NCBI RefSeq assembly: GCF_032854445.1 | Contig: NC_088298.1 | Location: 2,660,160-2,724,159, forward strand | Length of the DNA: 64,000 nt | Reading direction: 5' to 3' | From: Liolophura sinensis | Lineage: Eukaryota > Mollusca > Polyplacophora > Chitonida > Chitonidae | In this document: in pieces, positions 11,801 to 64,000 of the stretch | Layout of the letters: every line of letters begins with the position of its first letter | Numbering within the stretch: the first letter of the stretch is position 1 | Translations under genes and position numbers: made by a program | The notes under the pieces: model-generated | What the model was told of the DNA's origin: nothing | What the model saw: the letters and a program-made list of their open reading frames with translations, nothing else | Databases searched by the model: none

Positions 11801-13234
11801 TGGTTCAACTGACGTTAGACTGCGCGAAGGCAAGATTGTTTTATTTTCACCAAGACCCTACAAGCATTGAGGCGGGGGAAATCTACAAATGATCTATATC
11901 GGTTTTGAACTCGCACATCGTGCGTCCTCGTGTGTCCTAGGGTTTGAAAGATAAGCGTGTCTACTTTTTAAGGCTGTGAGCGAGGGTATGTTTCAAAGCA
12001 CGCGAACACATAAATTGGTTCAACCGTAGATCCTGTCAAGAAGGCCAAAAACCTCTATTATGCGTCATTCATGGCAATCGCTCTATGATCCATGACATCC
12101 CAGGCAATGATCACGTGACCAAAAGAAATTTGAAACCTTCCGCATGCGAAGTTACGAACTGCAAGATGAGTGACTTAGTCAAAACTATTCTTCTAAAACC
12201 GCTTGATTGTGAAATGAAACCATAAACTTCGAAGAATCTCTCACACTTTTAAAGTGTACCTTAAGAATTCTTTTTCCTCTAAAGATGAAAAAGAGGTTTT
12301 CCGTAGTTTGCATTCTCCTAGATTCGTGAATTTTCGGAAATTAAATTTTGTGGGCTCCAATGGCAACACCTGTCGCTAAACTGACCAATCAAGTCGGCTT
12401 TACTGTTGAGCCAATCGTGCTCCATGTCACAGTGCTGAGTGTCGAAAATGGTACAGACGAAAGTCGGCTTACCGTATTGACACTAATACGTTCGCCTAGA
12501 CACTTTGGTGTTCTGATTGGCCCACTCATCCGCACCTATGTCCAGGCCCATGATCAGTCGCCTGCGAGGAGTTTAATGATCGATTCAGTCTTAGAGCCTG
12601 GTGCTAATGGCATGTTTATAGAAGGCTTATTAATACCGGTGATAAGATATCCATTGTGTTTCCGCTATGTTATCTGTCCTGTTGGGAGACAACCGCCAGG
12701 TAACTGTACCGAGGGAAGAGGGAAGTGCGGAGGGGGGGGGGGAGCATAGAGGACGACGTCAATCATAACAGAGTGGATCAGGAGCTAAAATCAATCACAT
12801 AAGACAACTTTACAGCGAAAACAGTTCTGAACCGGGAAGGCAGTGTACCATTGTACATCCGACAGACCAATTATATTTATATACTGAAAATGTTACGAAA
12901 GGTCTCCTATACGCGAAACAGTATGTAGAATAACTCACCCATAACTTATATGTGGGGTATACCGCGAGGGGTCTACCTGCCTCCTGTCATTGAGGGTTAG
13001 GCGCAAGGTACTGCCCAGTAAGTGCACCATACTGCCTGATAAACGTGTCATACGACTCATGCTGTAGCTGTACCCTACTGTATAGTATGTGTGGTGTTAT
13101 ATACCAGAAAGGATCCTCACAGCTGCTGTGCGGTTTGCAAAGGTTCCAACATACACAGTTCTGCGCGATATACTGCACTGCTATGCCGTCCAATGTACCA
13201 CGCGTGACAATACGACACAGTTGCTGAACTGCTT

Positions 13235-13860
13235 GCGAACATCTGTTGAACAGTACCGAGTAACTGCCTTACAGAACCAAACAGCTTACTTACAGAACCA
13301 AACAGCTTACTTACAGAACCAAACAGCTGCCTTATAACACCAAACAGCTGAGTACATTAATTACCGCACAGCTATCATACACTACCGCACAAGTACACCG
13401 TACCGCCCCGAATAGCTGCCGTACGGTTCCAAACAGCAGCCGTACAGCACCTAACAGCCGTCATGCAATACCGAATTGCTGTTACACAGTACCGAACAGC
13501 TGGCGTACAGTGACGAAGAGCTGTCGAACAGTACCAAGCACCCACCGTACAGTACCACAACAGTTGTCACATAATACCTAACAGTTGGCGTAGAGTGGCG
13601 AATAGATGTCGCACAGTACCAAACATCTATCGTACAGTACCTATGTTGTACTGCACCGAACAGCTGTGGTACAATACCGAACAGTTTGTGTACAATACTG
13701 AACAGGTGCCGTAGAGTACCGAACAGCTGTGGTACAATACGGAACAGTTTGTGTACAGTATTGAACAGGTGCCGTAGAGTACCGAACAGCTGTGGTACAA
13801 TATGGAACAGTTTGTGTACAGTACTGGACAGGTGCCGTAGAGTAGCGACCACCTGCGGTT
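13235..13860. repeat. 21-bp satellite with a 63-bp higher-order unit
   Basis: Diverged ~21-bp units with the pattern ACCGAACAGCTGNCGTACAG. From about 13660 to 13850 three successive 63-bp blocks (three 21-bp units each) are much more alike than the rest, showing a young higher-order amplification. The period is a multiple of three, so long open frames appear on both strands; composition is repetitive and no gene is supported. Confidence 0.88.
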
Positions 13861-14249
13861 CGGTAGGCATACAGAGCTTCTCGCGTGCAGAGCAGAACGA
13901 CTGGCGTAAAATGTGGAAAAAATTCTCAAGAATACTTAAAAGTCGTATAGTACTGAGCAACGAGCGTGAGATCTGAACAATACTGTTCTAGAATACTGAC
14001 CATCTTATAGTGCAGCACTAACACTATACTAGAGCTTTTTAGTTTTAAAATAATGAATTCTCCCGTACTTATTAATTGACACTAAGATTTCCCAGAATGT
14101 TGTGTTTACATCGTGTCGCGCAGAGCTGTTAATTTTTTGCAAATCCCCATGTCTTTGTGAATCTCTACCAGTGTATGTATACCTTGTATACCTTGTATAT
14201 ATTGCATTGTTAGCTGAGTGTGACGTCATCATTGGACGACATATGCAGT

Positions 14250-14870
14250 TTTGTTAAATATCCTCAGTATCTGGAGTCACACTTCAAGCGAGTCAGTACA
14301 TCGCTTTCCGACTGATCGCAACAAACAAGGTGTTAATGAGTGAGGAGACCAGGTCCGCTCAGAGGGCACTGGTGACTGGGCCAGGCATGTTGGTGGTGGG
14401 GGTGTAGAGGGTGGTTTCTGGTGTGTGACGCGAGCGCTAGGTGACCGACACTCGGTAGCAGTCTAGTGGATCAATACTTGTCAGGTGTTGACAGCAATAC
14501 GATAGCAATCGAGGCTGGCCAGCGTTTAGTATCTGGTAGTGAAACGTGTGGTCTCTGTCGGCGTAGTCATTTCAGGAGGTACGAGAGAGCCTGCCGGAAC
14601 TACATCGAGTGTCACTGGAGGCAAGGGTCCCAGCAGACGATTAAAACTTGCCCAAGGGACAACACTACTACGTGTGGGTTGTTTCCACAACGTCATAGCC
14701 ATAGATAGACCGTAGCTTCCAGATTCTCGCTTAACGGATATAGGGTTACAGGTAAAAATTGTAATTAACCGACATGTGCAGATCAGCGGATGAACGTCAC
14801 ACTTTTTCAGTAGGGTTCTTAGCGTTTGTCACGGGCGAGAGACTTGTACTGAGCTGGTGTTGTGGGACAG
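14250..14870 (+). other. Candidate 5' non-coding exon and promoter region
   Basis: This stretch before the coding gene is less repetitive and more CpG-containing than its surroundings, and ends at a strong donor-like GGGACAG|GTAAGTTC (14864-14878). A 5' UTR exon spliced to the exon containing the 15453 start is plausible. No TATA box or initiator can be assigned. From 14871 to 15452 I see no other feature except the likely 5' UTR just before the ATG. Confidence 0.25.
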
Positions 14871-15452
14871 GTAAGTTCTAATCTAGTAATGGTCTTGTCT
14901 ACCACACCTGTACTACTTTGAGTCCGTGAGTTCCATGGAGAATCAACGTCTTGTATTTTTCTAATATAACGATGCCGACTGTTTGCTTAATTCTTTATCA
15001 TTGTGCTAATATATCAGATATAGTGGCGTATACACGTGCATGAGGACTTAACCGAACGACAGAGTTCCGCTTCAACAAAGCCCGAATGTTAAAGTGAATG
15101 AGTTGTTGAGTGAGAGAGAGATATATTAAGACAGAGTGACCGTAGGATACCATCCTCAGCCAAATTAATATAGGATGTCGGAGCTACCACAGTGACGGCG
15201 CTAAGCAAAGGGTATTGCAATTGTGACTGAATTGGCTTAAGCGCCGTAAATGCGTTTCACAAGTCCTTATATCCCGTAGACAAAGGAGCACAGGATTTGA
15301 GTGAACATGTTAATACGCCTGTTGTGACATCGATGAGAACTGACAAGTCAAAGATTAAGGCCAAATGAAGCTAAAACGACCTGTGTTTGAATGGTGTAAC
15401 ATTATGCCTCGCGAAGAATAGCAATTCATAATAGAGGAAATATCTCAACGCC

Positions 15453-58328
<42,876 letters not shown>

Positions 58329-58773
58329 TAGACGGAGATTTTTTTGTCTTTTGGAAATTCTCGGAGGAATCAGAAGGCTTTCTCCAGGATCTTGGTCAAA
58401 ATACTTCGGAAACCTCAGATAAATTCAGTCATAATCGGTCGGAGAACACCAGGTATCAACCAGGTAACACAAGATTGGGGAATAAGCAGTCAGAGGATTT
58501 CGGAAATCTTTGGCTGGAGAATTTCAGGTGTTATCGGTCCGAGGATATGGGGGACTTTCGGGCATTATCGGTCCGAGGATGTGAGGTCTTGTGAGGTCCG
58601 TTCATTATCGGCCAGAAAACTAGGCCAAAGATTGTTTCTGTTGTAAAGCCTAAGCGAACACACTACTGTCACGATCGACGCTAAAAATCCAGTGAATGGT
58701 TTTATGGTTCATTCAAAAAGACTTGATCGATTTAATGTCAAAGGTTTACACTGACTAACTATAGTTGGTTCAA

Positions 58774-58779
58774 AATAAA
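58774..58779 (+). promoter_or_regulatory. Candidate poly(A) signal
   Basis: AATAAA about 446 bases after the stop codon of the cyclase gene, with a second overlapping AATAAA-like run to 58787. Position is suitable for the end of a short 3' UTR, but the AT-rich context makes chance occurrence likely. Confidence 0.3.
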
Positions 58780-59179
58780 ATAAATACCCACAAGAAAGGA
58801 TATTTTCCTTTGCCCTACCTGAGAAAACCACCAGGGCAGTTATAGCCGTTGAATTGTTTAACAAATGTACACGTGAGTGTCTTGTAAACACAATTTTCAG
58901 ACGGTCAGTCTGTGAACGGGTTGGGAAAAGCTTGAGAAAAGTCTCACCTATGGTATCACGTGGTGGTAAATTCAATCTACGCTAACAAACCCGATTGCAA
59001 AAAAGTGTTTCAAATGCATCATTCAGCTTAAAAACACATTTCTTGCGCTGCCTTCAACGTATTTATGAAACAGATCTATGAACTGATCACTGTCATAATG
59101 TTTTTGTACAGATATTATTTTTATTTATTTGTGGATTTTCTTATCTTGTTTTACTTATGTATTTGGTCATGTCATTAAG

Positions 59180-59293
59180 GTGTACAACCACCTGTCCGAG
59201 ATGAAGGCAAAGAAAAAGACTTTCCAGTCGGACAATCTACTAATTTGTTTTATACGAATGCATTTGCGTTCATATATATTATTAATTGCTTGA
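59180..59293 (+). CDS. Possible alternative last coding exon
   Basis: After acceptor-like TCATTAAG (ends 59179), a 37-codon frame reads VYNHLSEMKAKKKTFQSD and continues to TGA at 59291-59293. It is in phase with a potential donor CAATCAG|GTGTCT in exon 21, which would replace VSTS with a basic tail. The GC-richer, lysine-rich start looks more like coding DNA than its surroundings. No family conservation is known to me and the exon 21 donor is weak. Confidence 0.25.
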   Translation: MYNHLSEMKAKKKTFQSDNLLICFIRMHLRSYILLIA

Positions 59294-59324
59294 TCGTCCG
59301 AGGAGTCAGAGGAATCTGTCTTTG

Positions 59325-59930
59325 TTTATTCATTGCACTCACTTTTCGCTTCGCACTCAAAACTAGTCTTCTCACAGTTGGGCTTACATTTCGCTCCGCA
59401 CTCAAATCTAGTCTACTTACAGTTGGAAGAAGGTCTATTCATAAATTGGTCCACCTACCTTTGTTTCTTCATTGCACTCACTTTGTGCTTCGCACACAAA
59501 ACTTGTCTACTAAACAATTGGAAGAAGGTTTATTCATAAATCCATGGTCCACCTACCTTTGTTTCATCATTGCACTGACCTTTCGCTTCGCACACAAAAC
59601 TTGTCTACTAAACAGTTGGAAGAAGGTTTATTTATAAATCCATGGTCCACCTACCTTTGTTTCTTTATTGCACTCACTTTTCGCTTCGCACACAAAACTT
59701 GTCAACTAAACAATTGGAAGAAGGTTTATTCATAAATTCATGGTCCACCTACCTTTGTTTCATCATTGCACTCACTTTTGTACTCAAAATTAGTTTACTA
59801 AACAACTCGAAGAAGGTTTATTCATAAATCCATGGTCCACCTACCTTTGTTTCTTCATTGCACTCACTTTTCGCTTCGCACTCAAAACTAGTCTACTGAA
59901 CAATTGGAAGAAGGTTTATTCATGAGTGCA
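59325..59930 (+). repeat. 98-bp satellite, about six units (downstream)
   Basis: Units contain CATGGTCCACCTACCTTTGT, CATTGCACTCACTTTTCGCT, CGCACACAAAACTTGTCTAC and AAACAATTGGAAGAAGGTTT. The first units are shorter and more diverged. Overlapping open frames come from the repeat. Confidence 0.93.
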
Positions 59931-60284
59931 TATTAGCCCACCTCGCTTTGTTTTCATCGTAATTGAAGACGTGTAATCACTATAACCTTGCGACAAGGAA
60001 TTTCTTATACAGTGTACTGAGGCGTGACAGTCCCTCTTTGATTTTCCTGAAGTCAGTTAAATATTTCTATGTTGTCATGGGTGTTAAAATATGTGTTTCA
60101 CAAATGTTTCTATCCCGGTATTTGCAAATTTTAGCCATTGGCACTATTTTGTTATTAATAAATTTATGTATAGGTATTCCATTTACGCACAGATCAAGTT
60201 AATATGTTATAATGTATCGTCATTCGTGTTATGAGACTTTTCATATTCTTACAGATTTATAGTTGGTTATTTTGGTGATTTCGT

Positions 60285-60440
60285 CGTGTTGCAAATATGT
60301 TCTTCTCGGACTATGTGTTTCTAATTCCAAATATGTAGTTCTCGGATTGTTTGTTTCTAACTGTAAATATGTAATTCTCCGATTATTTCTTTCTAATTGC
60401 AGATATGTAATTCTCGAATTCTTTGTTTCTAATTTTGAGT
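60285..60440 (+). repeat. 39-bp tandem repeat, four units
   Basis: AAATATGTAGTTCTCGGATT + GTTTGTTTCTAACTGT, diverging unit to unit. 60440-61000 has no confident feature. Confidence 0.88.
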
Positions 60441-61008
60441 GTCTATTCCTGATTTCAGTGGCACAGCGGGGAGAATTACAGTGCGAAACGCTGTCTAGTG
60501 TGCCGAATGAGTCGCCAAAGAAGCAATGTTTGTTCGCGCTATTTCTTCAAGTAAAAACCAACGCCTGCGTCCAAAACTGCCATTGGTAGTTATTCATTGT
60601 GTTTGAACCCTTACCGCGAAGAGAAATCCCACCGATATTCCTAACAGTTTTCACACTCTCTTTATTATCTGCACAGCTAACACAAGAGAGTTTATTTCAG
60701 GCAAAATGCCAGATTAAATACAACTTTTCTGCGCGGAATCGGAGCAAAATATCCTACGACACATTCGATCATGTTTCGCATTGTAACTCTCGTGGCTGCA
60801 ACACTCGAACTACAGTTACATGTTTGCAACTAGTTAGTTTCTTCTAATACACAGAGGCGTCAGTTCGAAAACTGAAAGTACGACTTGACACCGCAACGAC
60901 CCCTATCGACAAGAGTGAGAAAGGAAGATCGACAAACGATTTCCTTGTTGAAGAAAGACGATGAAAACAAATGACTTAGGGATGGGGAAGTTAAAATATG
61001 ATGCGCAG

Positions 61009-62436
61009 GCTCAGTGAAAAACAACTGAGAAATATGGCTGGCAGAACAGCGAGTAATATAGATAGGTGGCCGTCTTGCTCAGTGAAAAACAACTCAGAAA
61101 TATGGCTGGCAGAACAGCGAGTAATATAGATAGGTGACCGTCTTGCTCAGTGAAAAACAACTGAGAAATATGGCTGGCAGAACAGCGAGTAATATAGATA
61201 GGTGGCCGTCTTGCTCAGTGAAAAACAACTCAGAAATATGGCTGGCAAAACAGCGAGTAATATAGATAGGGGGCCGTCTTGCTCAGTGAAAAACAACTGA
61301 GATATATGGCTGGCAGAACAGCGAGTAATATAGATAGGTGGCCGTCTTGCTCAGTGAAAAACAACTCAGAAATATGGCTGGCAAAACAGCGAGTAATATA
61401 GATAGGTGGCCGTCTTGCTCAGTGAAAAACAACTGAGAAATATGGCTGGCAGAACAGCGAGTAATATAGATAGGTGGCCGTCTTGCTCAGTGAAAAACAA
61501 CTGAGAAATATGGCTGGCAGAACAGCGAGTAATATAGATAGGTGGCCGTCTTGCTCAGTGAAAAACAACTCAGAAATATGGCTGGCAGAACAGCGAGTAA
61601 TATAGATAGGTGGCCGTCTTGCTCAGTGAAAAACAACTCAGAAATATGGCTGGCAGAACAGCGAGTAATATAGATAGGTGGCCGTCTTGCTCAGTGAAAA
61701 ACAACTCAGAAATATGGCTGGCAGAAGAGCGAGTAATATAGATAGGTGGCCGTCTTGCTCAGTGAAAAACAACTGAGAAATATGGCTTGCAGACCAGCGA
61801 GTAATATAGATAGGTGGCCGTCTTGCTCAGTGAAAAACAACTGAGAAATATGGCTGGCAGAACAGCGAGTAATATAGATAGGTGGCCGTCTTGCTCAGTG
61901 AAAAACAACTGAGAAATATGGCTGGCAAAACAGCGAGTAATATAGATAGGTGGCCGTCTTGCTCAGTGAAAAACAACTGAGAAATATGGCTGGCAGAACA
62001 GCGAGTAATATAGATAGGTGGCCGTGTTGCTCAGTGAAAAACAACTGAGAAATATGGCTGGCAGAACAGCGAGTAATATAGATAGGTGGCCGTCTTGCTC
62101 AGTGAAAAACAACTCAGAAATATGGCTGGCAGAACAGCGAGTAATATAGATAGGTGGCCGTGTTGCTCAGTGAAAAACAACTGAGAAATATGGCTGGCAA
62201 AACAGCGAGTAATATAGATAGGTGGCCGTCTTGCTCAGTGAAAAACAACTCAGAAATATGGCTGGCAGAACAGCGAGTAATATAGATAGGTGGCCGTGTT
62301 GCTCAGTGAAAAACAACTGAGAAATATGGCTGGCAGAAGAGCGAGTAATATAGATAGGTGGCCGTCTTGCTCAGTGAAAAACAACTGAGAAATATGGCTG
62401 GCAGAACAGCGAGTAATATAGATAGGGGGCCGTCTT
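61009..62436 (+). repeat. 68-bp satellite, exactly 21 units
   Basis: Total length 1428 = 21 x 68, with no length change in any unit. The unit starts GCTCAGTGAAAAACAACTGA, then GAAATATGGCTGGCAGAACA, GCGAGTAATATAGATAGGTG and GCCGTCTT. Diagnostic sites: CTGAG or CTCAG, GGCAGAACA or GGCAAAACA, GCCGTCTT or GCCGTGTT, AGGTGG or AGGGGG. Variants are shared between non-adjacent units, which points to block-wise duplication. Confidence 0.97.
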
Positions 62437-62679
62437 GATAAAATTTATTATATGTGCAAGACATGTTTGTAAATCTGCAGCGATTACACTGATTTTTTTC
62501 TACAAAATGGTGTAATTTTACTGCAATTGTGACGAAGAAATACAACCAAAAATAAAGCGGTAATTTTATTTCTACAAAAATATGTAATATCCCATTGTAC
62601 CTGTTAGTTGCATTTATTGTTCTGTTTTATGTTGAGAAAATCGTCAAATTGCGATTAAAAATCAATTAGTATAAAAGAC

Positions 62680-63185
62680 AAAAGCATGGAGAGTAAAACC
62701 AGAGCACAGGCGACAGTGTCATAGCTGGCAAATGGTCAAACAGGTGAAATATGGCTACAGCATAGAGAGTAAAACCAGAGCATCCACGGCAGTGTGATAG
62801 CTGGTAAATGGTCACACAGGTGAAATACGGCTACAGTATAGAGAGTAAAACCAGAGCATCCACGGCAGTGTGATAGCTGGTAAATGGTCACACAGGTGAA
62901 ATACGGCTACAGTATAGAGAGTAAAACCAGAGCACTTATGACAGTGTGATAGTTGGTAAACCGTAATAAGCGTAACGGGTGAAGTCAGACCTCTTGTGAA
63001 GTCACCTCTGTTTGGGTTTTTTTTCTCATTGTTGATGAAAATGTTCAAACCGTAGCAACTGACACCCCCTCTAGGGGCATGGCTTAAGCAGAATTAGGTT
63101 TAAAAATAGTGTTGTTAAAATCTGTGTTTTCATTACATTCGATATCCAACCAAATGAAAACAACGCAAAGGGGTCGAAGAGCTTC
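62680..63185 (+). repeat. Dispersed repeat D with its core amplified (~76 bp, four units)
   Basis: From 62685 to 62950 the head AGAGTAAAACCAGAGCATCC, ACGGCAGTGTGATAGCTGGT and TCACACAGGTGAAATACGGC is repeated four times; then CTCTTGTGAAGTCACCTCTG and GGCTTAAGCAGAATTAGGTT continue as a normal D copy. Confidence 0.8.
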
Positions 63186-63739
63186 CGGGGACCAGGCAGC
63201 ACTCGGACTCAGGGTTTGGGGTTTGTGATAGCTGACCTCTCTATATGATATCAAACAAAATACCAGTATTCTAACAGCAAAACTTCCCAGCAGTGTGGAC
63301 TACTTCTGTACTTTCCTGTTGACAAACAGCTCTGTTCTGATAGTAAAATTAGTTTTTATCTTTGAACTGATAAGGCCCAAGGGGTGCTGTCGTGGCGGTC
63401 GAAGCCTGTCCGTCAGTCCATTATCTTGCTGACACGATATAAACTGATTAATTTACACCCTGTTCACTTACACGTTGCCATAAGGATCATCAAGGTCATT
63501 AAAGATAATTTCTGAAGGGATTCCTAACGCGATCTCTTTTCAGCTCCAAGTTGACCAGATTTACACCAGTTCTTACGCTTTGTCTTCAGGAAGAACCGTA
63601 TGGATTTTCAGCAACCTTGATCTATTTTTCAAGGTTATTAATATCCTTAAAGCAAATATTTTATGAAATATAATTCGGTAGACCTTGGATCGTACCAAAG
63701 ACTTTTAAAAATTGTACTTTTAGAGCAAGGAAACAGGAT

Positions 63740-63930
63740 TGGTTGGCCCAAGGTCAGTATAACTTGATTCTGTGCAATGTCGTATTTAGTATCGGCATGA
63801 TACTTCAGACTCGTCCTGCTACAAGAAGATACAGTATATGTTCGCACACCTAATACTGACTCCTCGTCATATGACTGAAACATTGTTAAGTACGACATTA
63901 AATCCCAAGCATACATACTATGTATCCATG
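63740..63930 (+). mobile_element. 3' part of a SINE B-like element
   Basis: TGAAACATTGTTAAGTACGA CATTAAATCCCAAGCATAC is the same type of 3' end as the minus-strand SINE at 3918-4262. The head is not recognisable. 63185-63740 has nothing assigned. Confidence 0.5.
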
Positions 63931-64000
63931 AAGGGCCTATCCATAAAGAGATTGTTAGCCAAGCATATGTTTTACCAAATTCTGTTCAAGCCATGTTCCT

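Noticed and set aside
12348-12749. 133-codon frame starting MWAPMATPVAK
   Set aside because: No domain, signal or repeat pattern recognised; it runs into a poly-G tract and has no splice or codon-use support.
59245-59827. Several open frames containing HLPLFLHCTHF-type repeats
   Set aside because: They are different frames through the 98-bp tandem array and overlap each other; no gene features.
60459-60551. Short stretch reading KRCLVCRMSRQRSNVCSRYF after an acceptor-like TTTCAG
   Set aside because: The cysteine pattern faintly recalls the C-terminal zinc ribbon of piggyBac-type transposases and a GTAAAA donor follows the other frame, but there is no longer homologous frame and no supporting context.
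61009-62436. Tandem small-RNA or tRNA genes
   Set aside because: The 68-bp units lack tRNA boxes A/B and any consistent cloverleaf; only a six-pair stem is possible in some units.

Overview
The window is animal nuclear DNA: AT-rich, intron-dominated and crowded with SINEs, MITE-like inverted-repeat elements and tandem repeats. The commonest repeat is a tRNA-derived SINE (at least 18 copies on both strands) of a type I associate with mollusc genomes. A marine lophotrochozoan, most probably a bivalve mollusc, is therefore my best guess; this is pattern recognition, not a database match.

One protein-coding gene can be reconstructed. On the + strand, 21 coding exons between 15453 and 58328 join in consistent phase with GT..AG introns to encode a transmembrane adenylate cyclase of about 1117 residues. 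It resembles vertebrate ADCY3 most closely: the C1 catalytic domain carries the ADCY3-like [31 protein letters not shown] and VREKTKT motifs, and the C terminus reads IQVVEE..IL..FG.RF..RG...VKGKG.LLTFF. Both metal-binding aspartates of C1 (D343, D387) and the C2 substrate residues (K966, D1044, N1051, R1055, K1091) are present. The first membrane cassette is in exons 1-2, C1a in exons 3-7, a short C1b in exons 8-10, the second membrane cassette in exons 10-15 and C2 in exons 16-21. Exon 6 carries four single-base indels that create stops but cancel overall; this is a sequence error or a real lesion. The loop before the last membrane helix may be alternatively spliced, and an alternative last exon is possible at 59180-59293.

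Layout: 1-14200 is repeats and unrecognised DNA (48-bp and 35-bp satellites, SINEs, an inverted-repeat pair at 9.6/11.4 kb, a 21/63-bp satellite at 13.2-13.9 kb). 14200-15452 is the likely 5' region. 15453-58328 is the gene, whose introns each hold their own private minisatellite plus SINEs and MITEs. 58329-64000 is downstream DNA with a 98-bp array, a 68-bp array of exactly 21 units, and a ~76-bp array related to the repeat at the left edge.

The most unusual pattern is that some intronic arrays are built from the gene's own exon edge. The array before exon 2 (40-bp units) repeats the splice acceptor plus the first codons of that exon, and a diverged series before exon 16 does the same, giving rows of decoy 3' splice sites. 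Other arrays end exactly at an acceptor (exon 5) or start at a donor (exons 12 and 18).
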